Assembly (NCBI GenBank): GCA_003250275.1
Contig: QKGW01000087.1
Span: 1-5,897, forward strand
From: Alphaproteobacteria bacterium
GTDB lineage: Bacteria; Pseudomonadota; Alphaproteobacteria; Rhodospirillales; Rhodospirillaceae
DNA length: 5,897 bases
Direction of reading: 5' to 3'
Position numbers and translations under genes: made by a program. The notes under the pieces were generated by a model, which saw nothing but the letters and a program-made list of their open reading frames with translations, searched no databases and was not told the DNA's origin. Shown here piece by piece: positions 1-5,400 of the stretch (positions are counted from its first letter, which is position 1; the number at the start of each line of letters is the position of its first letter).

Positions 1-215
1 TCGAAGCCGCTCTCGCGGTAGGCCTTGGCGAGGAGGTAGGGCAGCGCGACGCCGCTGGTCTCGCTCGCCGCGCGAAGCGCGCTCAGCACCCGCGGCTCGA
101 CCGTCAACCCCGCGACCGACACGCCGGCCATCGCCGGCGCGCGCGGAGCGCCGGAGAGCGCCGTCGCGATCGCCAGCGCCGCAGCGATGCGCAGGGAGGT
201 TCGAGCCGGTTTCAT
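1..215 (-). CDS. Exported lytic transglycosylase-like protein, 5' part only
   Basis: Reading the minus strand from the ATG at 215-213 gives 71 open codons up to the window edge, so the C-terminal part is missing. The N-terminus has a basic start (MKPARTSLR), an Ala/Leu-rich hydrophobic stretch (about residues 10-22) and a possible AMA cleavage site near residue 30, which suggests export to the periplasm. Residues 54-71 read SGVALPYLLAKAYRESGF, the form seen at the start of SLT-type lytic transglycosylase domains: a YLLA helix followed by ESGF, where Glu68 would be the catalytic acid. Such enzymes cleave the glycan strand of peptidoglycan between MurNAc and GlcNAc. The gene is divergent from tadA. 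No good Shine-Dalgarno lies upstream of the ATG. The family call rests on one short motif, so the coding call is safer than the function. Confidence 0.68.
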   Translation of the reverse strand, partial: MKPARTSLRIAAALAIATALSGAPRAPAMAGVSVAGLTVEPRVLSALRAASETSGVALPYLLAKAYRESGF

Positions 216-301
216 GACGGGGAGGATACGCGACCTTTGGTTACAAAACCCTGAAGCGGCGGAGGCTTGACCGCGCGCCGCGCACCCCGCACTGTGGCGG
301 C
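216..301. promoter_or_regulatory. Divergent intergenic spacer with weak promoter-like elements
   Basis: These 86 bp separate the minus-strand transglycosylase-like gene from tadA and must hold whatever drives both. On the plus strand, TTGACC at 267-272 matches 5/6 of a -35 box, but the hexamer 17 bp downstream (CACTGT, 290-295) is a poor -10. On the minus strand, TATCCT (228-223) is a 4/6 match to a -10 ending 7 nt before the ATG, with no convincing -35. A short 4-bp inverted repeat, GGTT/AACC, sits at 239-250. None of these is strong by itself. Confidence 0.3.
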
Positions 302-778
302 ATGACCCCTGTGCCGTCAACCTGTCCGGAAGCATCACCGATGGACGTCGCGCTTCGCCTTGCGCGCGAGGCGGCGGCAGCTGGCGAGGTGCCGGTGGGC
401 GCGGTGGTGGTGGACGCGGACGGGCGGATTCTCGCCGGCGCAGCCAACCGCACCGAAATCGACGCCGACCCCACCGCGCACGCCGAACTCCTCGCGATCC
501 GCGCCGCCTGCGCGGCGCGCGGCGAGCCGCGGCTACCCGATTGCGACCTCTACGTCACCCTCGAACCCTGCGCGATGTGCGCCACGGCGATCGCCTTCGC
601 GCGCATCCGCCGCCTCTACTATGGCGCGTTCGACCCCAAGGGCGGCGGCGTCGACCACGGCCCGCGCCTCTACGAGCATTCCACCCTGCACCACCGCCCC
701 GAGGTCTACGGCGGCATCCGCGAAGCCGCCTGCGCGGCGCTGCTCAAGGATTTCTTCGCCGCCCGGCGAGAGGGTTGA
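302..778 (+). CDS. tadA: tRNA-specific adenosine deaminase TadA
   Basis: Cytidine/deoxycytidylate-deaminase-fold enzyme that converts the wobble adenosine (A34) of tRNA-Arg(ACG) to inosine in the cytoplasm. The zinc site is complete: HAE at residues 60-62 (His60 ligand, Glu62 proton shuttle, preceded by DPTA) and PCAMC at 89-93 (Cys90 and Cys93). The substrate-loop Asn49, the EVPVGAVVV strand, LYVTLEPC and the RRLYYGAFDPKGG stretch are typical of TadA rather than of free-nucleoside deaminases. The C-terminal helix (AALLKDFFAARR) matches the E. coli protein's C-terminus. At 158 aa the length is normal. The start is uncertain: ATG 302 gives a 13-residue leader and has no clear ribosome binding site, whereas ATG 341 (MDVALRLA) has GGAAG at 328-332 with 8-nt spacing and would give 145 aa. 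Homologues usually carry some residues before this Met, so 302 is kept. It is followed by a 55-bp gap before the next gene. Confidence 0.93.
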   Translation: MTPVPSTCPEASPMDVALRLAREAAAAGEVPVGAVVVDADGRILAGAANRTEIDADPTAHAELLAIRAACAARGEPRLPDCDLYVTLEPCAMCATAIAFARIRRLYYGAFDPKGGGVDHGPRLYEHSTLHHRPEVYGGIREAACAALLKDFFAARREG

Positions 779-833
779 TCGGCCGCGCCGAAGCCGCGAT
801 GATGGGGACCGTTCCTTTCACCGGATTCCGCGA

Positions 834-1301
834 ATGCTCCGCCTGCGCCTCGCCGCCCTCGCCCTCGCCTGCCTCGTCGCCGTTCCCGCCCTCGCCGAAG
901 AGGGCGCGAGTTCGCCGAACAAGAAGACCGCGTTCGACGCGGGCGAACACCTGCTGCAGCTGCCGCCGTTGTGGGTGCCGGTGGCGGGCCTGCGCAGCCG
1001 CAACCCGGCGACCGCCGAATACCGGCCGTTGACGATGCGCCTGACCTCGACCGAGCACGGCATGATGCAGATGTGCCACCGCCTGCCCAACATCGTCGAG
1101 GCGTTCCTGTTCTCGCTCAACCGCGAGCCGGTGCGTGCGGTCCAGGGCAGGGTCGACGCCTCCGGCCTCGACACGCGGATGCTCGAGGAAGCGCTGCGCG
1201 CCGCCGGGCCGGGCACGGTGAAGTCGGTCGAGGTGATCGCCGGCCCGCCCCCGCCGCCGCCCGACAAGACCAACCAAGACCTGCTGGCGCTCTGCCAATG
1301 A
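834..1301 (+). CDS. Small secreted protein of unknown function, weakly FliL-like
   Basis: The protein has 155 residues. The N-terminus is a classic signal peptide: MLRLR, a hydrophobic core to about residue 17, then VPALA with predicted cleavage after Ala21. The mature part begins with a short polar stretch, then a LLQLPPLWVPVAG strand (about 40-52) and RPLTMRLTSTEHG (64-76). A helix MCHRLPNIVEAFLFSLN follows (80-96), then a Leu/Glu/Ala-rich helix (116-124) and a KSVEVIAGP strand (130-138). This order of a conserved-face strand, an LP.I.eAfl helix, a second helix and a final V.V strand recalls the FliL periplasmic domain, but the match is by eye and weak. The tail has six consecutive prolines (138-143) and ends LALCQ. 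The mature protein has two cysteines, Cys81 and Cys154, which could pair in the periplasm. It is the only in-frame ATG with a signal peptide, although the ribosome binding site is poor. Its stop overlaps the next start (ATGA), so the two are probably translationally coupled. I cannot assign a function. Confidence 0.8.
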   Translation: MLRLRLAALALACLVAVPALAEEGASSPNKKTAFDAGEHLLQLPPLWVPVAGLRSRNPATAEYRPLTMRLTSTEHGMMQMCHRLPNIVEAFLFSLNREPVRAVQGRVDASGLDTRMLEEALRAAGPGTVKSVEVIAGPPPPPPDKTNQDLLALCQ

Positions 1302-1990
1302 GCCCGCGCGCGCCGCTCCCGCCCGACGACCGCCGCCGCCTCGAGGAACAGGCGCCGCGCACTTGGCAGCGGATGCTCTCGGGCCGCCGCCTCAACCTCA
1401 TCACCCCCTCGCCGCTCGACATCGAAATCCACGACATCGCCCTCGGCCTCTCGCGCAACACCCGCTGGAACGGCCAGACCTCGGGCGAGCACGGCTGGTC
1501 GGTGGCGCAGCACGCGCTCCTCGTCGTCGACATCCTCGCCCGCGAGCGCCCGTCGAGCCCGTCGTGGGTGCTGCTCGCGGCGCTCCTGCACGACGCCCCC
1601 GAATACGTCACCCACGACCTCATCACGCCGCTCAAGGCGGCGGTCGGCGACGTCTTCCGCGAGATCGAGAGCCGCCTCCAGGAGGCGGTGCACCTCGCCT
1701 TCCACCTCCCCGCGCGGCTGCCCGACGCGGTGAAGGCGGAGATCAAGCGCTGCGACCTGATCGCCGGCGCGACCGAGGCGGTGCAGCTCGCCGGCTTCAA
1801 GGCCGCCGAGGTGCGTTCGATCCTCAAGATCGCGGAAAAGCCGCTCAAGGGCGTGACCTTGACGCCGCTGCCCTCGGCGGCGGCGCGCGAGGCATTCCTC
1901 GCCGGTTTCGACCGTCTCCACCGCGCGCACTGCCACGCCCTCGCGCAGGGCGCGCAGCCCGCACCGCCGTCCGACGAATTCCGGTTCTAA
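1298..1990 (+). CDS. HD-domain phosphohydrolase, YfbR (5'-deoxynucleotidase)-like
   Basis: This 230-aa cytoplasmic metal-dependent phosphohydrolase keeps the motifs of E. coli YfbR in order: SVAQH (His72), LLHDAPE (His98, Asp99, Glu102), HDLITPLK (Asp107) and KRCDLIAGATEA (Asp153). These correspond to YfbR His33, His68-Asp69, Glu72, Asp77 and Asp137, so the divalent-metal site and catalytic residues look intact. YfbR dephosphorylates deoxynucleoside 5'-monophosphates. The substrate here is inferred, since HD proteins diverge in specificity. The protein carries about 40 extra N-terminal residues (TWQRMLSGRRLNLITPSPLDIEIHDIA), a form I associate with alphaproteobacterial members, and a Pro/Ala-rich tail ending DEFRF. 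The ATG lies within the TGA of the preceding gene (4-nt ATGA overlap) and has no Shine-Dalgarno, which is consistent with translational coupling. It is followed by a 31-bp gap before lptF. Confidence 0.88.
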   Translation: MSPRAPLPPDDRRRLEEQAPRTWQRMLSGRRLNLITPSPLDIEIHDIALGLSRNTRWNGQTSGEHGWSVAQHALLVVDILARERPSSPSWVLLAALLHDAPEYVTHDLITPLKAAVGDVFREIESRLQEAVHLAFHLPARLPDAVKAEIKRCDLIAGATEAVQLAGFKAAEVRSILKIAEKPLKGVTLTPLPSAAAREAFLAGFDRLHRAHCHALAQGAQPAPPSDEFRF

Positions 1991-2013
1991 TGTCGCGCCG
2001 CCGTCTCTATACT
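1985..2013 (+). promoter_or_regulatory. Candidate lptF promoter, possibly giving a near-leaderless mRNA
   Basis: TATACT at 2008-2013 matches 5/6 of the sigma-70 -10 consensus and stands out in a very GC-rich setting. Seventeen bases upstream is TTCTAA (1985-1990), only a 3/6 match to a -35, overlapping the end of the HD gene. Initiation 6-8 nt after the -10 would fall at about 2020-2021, directly at the lptF ATG (2022). No Shine-Dalgarno is visible in the intervening CCGCCGCC. The promoter is inferred from sequence only. Confidence 0.42.
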
Positions 2014-2021
2014 CCGCCGCC

Positions 2022-3152
2022 ATGATGCGCGGACTTACACGCTACATTCTCAAGCAGCTGGTCGTCGGCATGGTGCTCGTCACCTCCGGCCTGACGATCC
2101 TATTGTGGCTCAGCCAGTCGCTCCGGTTCATCGACCTGATCGTCAACAAGGGCGTGTCGGCGACGCTGTTCCTGCGCCTCACCTCGATGCTGCTGCCCGG
2201 CTTCCTGATGGTGGTGCTGCCGATCGCGATCTTCACCGTGGTGCTGTTCGTCTACAACAAGCTCGCCGGCGACCGCGAACTCGCGGTGATGCAGGCCGCG
2301 GGGATGAGCCCGTGGGACCTCTCGAAGCCCGCGCTCGCGCTCGCGCTGACGATCGCCACGGTGAGCTACGGCCTCACCCTCTGGCTCGCGCCGGAATCGG
2401 TGCGCGCCTTCCGCGAACTGCAGTGGACGATCCGCCAGGACGTCACCCACCTCGTGCTCAAGGAGGGCGAGTTCACCGACGTCGCCAACGGCATCGTGGT
2501 GTTCGTCGGCAGCCGCAGCGCCGACAACGTGCTCAGCAACATCATGATCTGGGACACCCGCATCCGCGACCGCGAGGTCACGGTGATGGCCGAGGAAGGC
2601 GCGCTGGTGACCGGCGCGGCGGTGCCGCGCATCCATCTGGTCAACGGGATGCGCCAGGAGTACCGCCCCTCGACACACGAGTTCACCACCCTCAACTTCG
2701 ACTCCTACACCGCCGAGTTCGGCGATTCCCACCCCTCCGACGAGGTCCGCTTCCGCGACGCGCGCGAACGCCCGCTCGTCGAGCTGTTCACCCGCGAACC
2801 GGGCGACGGCCTCGGCGAGGCGGACATCCGCCGCTTCCGCGTCGAGGGGATGCAGCGCCTGGTGCTGCCGCTGCAGGTGGTCGGGCTCACCGTGCTCGGC
2901 CTCTACGGGCTGCTCGGCGGGCATTTCAACCGCCGTGGCCAAGGCGGACGCATCGCCGCGACGGTGGCGGCGATGGTGGCGTTCCAAGCCTTCGCCCTCG
3001 GCGTCAACAACCTCGCCGGGCGTACTCTCTCGATGCTGCCGCTGGTGCCGGTGCTGACGCTTCTGCTGATTGTGATTCCCGCCTACCTTCTGTACCCTGT
3101 GCGGCGCGCCCGTGTCCCTTCGGGCCTTTCCTCCGGGGTGTCTGGCTCGTGA
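2022..3152 (+). CDS. lptF: LPS export ABC transporter permease LptF
   Basis: Inner-membrane subunit of the LptB2FG transporter, which extracts lipopolysaccharide and passes it to the periplasmic LptC-LptA bridge. The 376-aa protein shows the LptF/LptG (YjgP/YjgQ) architecture. Three N-terminal membrane segments lie at about residues 12-32, 54-78 and 103-123, followed by a periplasmic beta-jellyroll domain at about 124-275 and three C-terminal segments at about 279-299, 310-330 and 338-360. The N-terminal RYILKQL and the LRFIDLIVNKG stretch favour LptF over LptG. The cytoplasmic coupling region between TM2 and TM3 (DRELAVMQAAGMSPWDL, residues 84-100) is the conserved contact with the ATPase LptB. 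Two ATGs lie in tandem (2022, 2025) and the first is chosen. No Shine-Dalgarno is seen, but a -10-like TATACT ends 8 nt upstream. The C-terminal tail (RRARVPSGLSSGVSGS) is Ser/Gly-rich and overlaps lptD by 4 nt. The expected partner gene lptG is not between them. Confidence 0.92.
   Translation: MMRGLTRYILKQLVVGMVLVTSGLTILLWLSQSLRFIDLIVNKGVSATLFLRLTSMLLPGFLMVVLPIAIFTVVLFVYNKLAGDRELAVMQAAGMSPWDLSKPALALALTIATVSYGLTLWLAPESVRAFRELQWTIRQDVTHLVLKEGEFTDVANGIVVFVGSRSADNVLSNIMIWDTRIRDREVTVMAEEGALVTGAAVPRIHLVNGMRQEYRPSTHEFTTLNFDSYTAEFGDSHPSDEVRFRDARERPLVELFTREPGDGLGEADIRRFRVEGMQRLVLPLQVVGLTVLGLYGLLGGHFNRRGQGGRIAATVAAMVAFQAFALGVNNLAGRTLSMLPLVPVLTLLLIVIPAYLLYPVRRARVPSGLSSGVSGS
3135..3140 (+). promoter_or_regulatory. 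Probable ribosome binding site of lptD inside the lptF end
   Basis: GGGGTG ends 8 nt before the GTG at 3149. It is the only purine-rich Shine-Dalgarno-like element near that codon and supports the GTG start. Because it lies within the lptF reading frame, ribosomes finishing lptF would sit over it, so reinitiation or coupling is likely. Confidence 0.45.
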
Positions 3153-5380
3153 TCAGCCGTTTCCTTCCCGCGCCGCGGCCCGCGGCCGTCCGCAGCCGCC
3201 GTCTCGCGGCGCTGGCCGCCTGCCTGATGCTCGGCGTCGCCCTGCCCGCGTTCGCGCAGTCGCCGACCGGCAAGGACGAGCCGGTGGCGCTCTCCGCCGA
3301 GGAAGTCACCCACGACCGCGCGCTCGACATCGTCACCGCGCGCGGCGACGTCGAAATCAATCAGGCGGGCTACACCCTCTACGCCGACACGGTGAGCTAC
3401 AACATCGGCCAGGACATGGTGAGCGCGTCCGGCAACGTCTCGCTGATCTCGCCCTCGGGCGAGGTGGTGTTCGCCGACTACATGCAGCTCACCGGCAAGA
3501 TGAAGCAGGGCGCGGTCGACAACCTGCTGATGGTGACCGCGGACCTCTCGCGCACCGCCGCCCGCGCCGCGACCCGCCGTGTCGGCGACCAAGGCCAGCA
3601 GATCAACGAGCTCGACCACGCCGTCTATTCGGCCTGCGACACCTGCGCCGGGCGGGAAAACCCGCTCTGGCAGATCAAGGCGGCGCGGGTGATCCACGAC
3701 GAGGGCAGCCACGACATCACCTACCGCGACGCGACCCTCGAAATGTGGGGCGTGCCGGTGGCCTACACGCCCTACCTCTCGACGCCGGACCCGACGGTAA
3801 AGCGGCGCTCGGGCTTCCTCCTGCCCGCGGCGGGATCGACGCCCAACCTCGGCACCTTCTACGCCCAGCCCTACTACTGGGTGATCTCGCCCAACGCCGA
3901 CGCGACGATCACGCCGCTTCTCGCCTCCGACGACCCGTCGATCCTGATCGCGCAGTACCGCCAGAACCTCGCCGACGCGAGCTTCGTGATCGACGCCTCG
4001 GGCCGCGCCGGCGGCGGGGTCGATCCCGAAGACACCGGCAACATCAACGACGACAACAACAACCGCGGCCACGTCGATCTCACCGGCGAGTGGGACGTCA
4101 ACGACGTGTGGCGCGCCTCCACCGAACTGCACGCGGTTTCGTCGGACACCTACCTGCGCCGCTACCGCCTGCCGCGCAACACCGACTATCAGACCAACAG
4201 CGTCCGCCTCGAACGCTTCGAGGGCGAGGATTACACCCGCATCGAAGCGCTGTCGTTCCGCGAGTTGCGCAATCTCGATAACGCGCCAGACAACCCCTAC
4301 GCGCTACCGTTGATGAGCTGGAGTCACACCGGCGATCCGGGCGTGAAGGGCGGCTACTGGAGCACCCAGCTGTCGACCGCCTCGCTCACCCGCTCCGACG
4401 GCTCCGACAGCTACCGCGTCTCCGCTAACACCGCGTGGACCCTGCCCTACGTCGCGCCCTCGGGCGAGCACTACACCTTCTCCGCGTCGCTGCGCGGCGA
4501 CGCCTACCAGGTGCAGGATTACGTCAAGCTCGACGGCGACACCTACACCGGCACCACCGGGCGCGTCATCCCCGAGGTTTCGCTGCGCTGGAGCTGGCCG
4601 TTCGCGAGCCCCGGCAAGCACACCACCCAGGTGTTCGAACCGGTGGTGGTCGGCGCGCTCTCGCCCAACGGCGGCAACCCCGAGGGCATTCCCAACGAGG
4701 ACAGCCGCGACTTCGACTTCGACGACACCCAGCTGCTCGCGACCAACCGCTTCGTCGGCTACGACCGCGTCGAGACCGGGCCGCGCGCCACCTACGGCCT
4801 CAATTGGGACGCCTACCTCAACGGCACCGCATCGAAATTCTCGGTGTTCGGCGGACAGACCTTCCGCACCCACAAGGACTCGGTCTTCCCCGACGGCTCG
4901 GGCGTGCGCGAGGGCTGGTCGGACTACGTCGGACGGATCCGCTACGCCTACGGCGACTATTTCCAGACCTTCTACCGCTTCCGCGTCGACCAGTCGGACC
5001 TCGACGTGGTCAGCCACGACGTCACCGCGATGGGCGGGACCGATCCGCTGCGCCTCGGCGTCTCCTACATCAAGGAGGACTACTCGACCCGCGCGGACTA
5101 CAACAACAATCCGGACGGCCGGATCGAACAGATCGCCTTCATGGTGCGGTCGCGCTTCAGCCGCGACTGGAGTTTCGCGCTCAACTCCAACCACAGCTTG
5201 GTCTCGCCGGATGGCGGACCGCTGTCGTTCTCGACCAGCCTGATCTACGAGGACGAGTGCTTCCGCCTGCGGGTGGCGGCGACCAACGACTACACCTCCG
5301 ACCGCGACGCCGAGGACGGCTGGGGCGCCATGGTGTTGCTGACCTTCAAGACTCTGGGCGACGCCCAGTTTAGCTTCTAA
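3149..5380 (+). CDS. lptD: LPS-assembly outer-membrane protein LptD
   Basis: The beta-barrel that, with LptE in model species, inserts lipopolysaccharide into the outer leaflet of the outer membrane. The GTG start at 3149 (GTGA overlap with lptF) gives 743 aa, a normal length, and places a signal peptide correctly: a basic N-region with RSRR, hydrophobic AALAACLMLGVAL, and cleavage after AFA (34-36). Residues about 48-140 form the OstA/LptA-like jellyroll (ALSAEEVTHDRALDIVTARGDVEI, then YADTVSYN and ASGNVSLISPSGE). The barrel follows from about residue 220. It includes the family block PNEDSRDFDFDDTQLL, then NRFVGYDRVE (516-542), and the LPLMSWSHTGD..GGYWS region (387-405). The protein ends FKTLGDAQFSF with a terminal Phe, typical of a BamA-recognised strand. 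Mature cysteines are Cys163 and Cys166 (SACDTC) and Cys704 (YEDECFRL), likely disulfide partners. The disulfide arrangement differs from the four-Cys E. coli protein. surA starts 20 bp downstream. Confidence 0.95.
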   Translation: MISRFLPAPRPAAVRSRRLAALAACLMLGVALPAFAQSPTGKDEPVALSAEEVTHDRALDIVTARGDVEINQAGYTLYADTVSYNIGQDMVSASGNVSLISPSGEVVFADYMQLTGKMKQGAVDNLLMVTADLSRTAARAATRRVGDQGQQINELDHAVYSACDTCAGRENPLWQIKAARVIHDEGSHDITYRDATLEMWGVPVAYTPYLSTPDPTVKRRSGFLLPAAGSTPNLGTFYAQPYYWVISPNADATITPLLASDDPSILIAQYRQNLADASFVIDASGRAGGGVDPEDTGNINDDNNNRGHVDLTGEWDVNDVWRASTELHAVSSDTYLRRYRLPRNTDYQTNSVRLERFEGEDYTRIEALSFRELRNLDNAPDNPYALPLMSWSHTGDPGVKGGYWSTQLSTASLTRSDGSDSYRVSANTAWTLPYVAPSGEHYTFSASLRGDAYQVQDYVKLDGDTYTGTTGRVIPEVSLRWSWPFASPGKHTTQVFEPVVVGALSPNGGNPEGIPNEDSRDFDFDDTQLLATNRFVGYDRVETGPRATYGLNWDAYLNGTASKFSVFGGQTFRTHKDSVFPDGSGVREGWSDYVGRIRYAYGDYFQTFYRFRVDQSDLDVVSHDVTAMGGTDPLRLGVSYIKEDYSTRADYNNNPDGRIEQIAFMVRSRFSRDWSFALNSNHSLVSPDGGPLSFSTSLIYEDECFRLRVAATNDYTSDRDAEDGWGAMVLLTFKTLGDAQFSF

Positions 5381-5381
5381 G

Positions 5382-5386
5382 AGGAG
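5382..5386 (+). promoter_or_regulatory. Shine-Dalgarno-like AGGAG upstream of surA, unusually distant
   Basis: AGGAG directly follows the lptD stop codon and is the best Shine-Dalgarno match before surA, but 14 nt separate it from the ATG at 5401, longer than the usual 5-9. A weaker GGACAGG (5392-5398) lies too close. No alternative start codon falls at a better distance, so the ATG is kept on signal-peptide grounds. Confidence 0.35.
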
Positions 5387-5400
5387 CGGACGGACAGGCG

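Noticed and set aside
779..833. Gap between tadA and the secreted-protein gene examined for a terminator or promoter
   Set aside because: There is no stem followed by a T-run. TTGATC at 775-780 with GATGAT about 17 bp downstream is too weak to call a promoter.
864..872. Possible lipobox at Cys13 of the secreted protein
   Set aside because: The residues before the Cys are A-L-A, without Leu at -3, and the hydrophobic stretch before it is too short. The ALA/EE site after residue 21 is a better type I cleavage site.
818..2023. Long minus-strand open frame (401 codons) opposite the secreted-protein and HD genes
   Set aside because: The composition is Arg/Ala/Glu/Gly-rich with no recognisable domain. 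It is exactly opposite two well-supported genes, as expected from GC-rich third-position bias.
2105..3148. Upstream in-frame extension of lptD by 348 codons through lptF
   Set aside because: The translated extension is Arg/Pro/Ala-rich noise lying in an alternate frame of lptF. A proper signal peptide begins at the GTG at 3149, which has a Shine-Dalgarno.
3173..3185. CCGCGG-C-CCGCGG inverted repeat shortly after the lptD start
   Set aside because: It could form a hairpin near the start codon, but the codons (Pro/Arg/Ala in the signal-peptide n-region) explain it in this GC-rich genome, and there is no U-tract or other regulatory hallmark.
3083..4132. Minus-strand open frame of 349 codons opposite lptD
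   Set aside because: Low-complexity Val/Gly/Arg/Asp composition and full overlap with a confident LptD frame. It is a mirror frame of a GC-rich gene.
4435..5373. Plus-strand open frame of 312 codons inside lptD
   Set aside because: An Arg/Leu/Pro-rich shadow frame with no motif, fully nested in the LptD barrel coding sequence.
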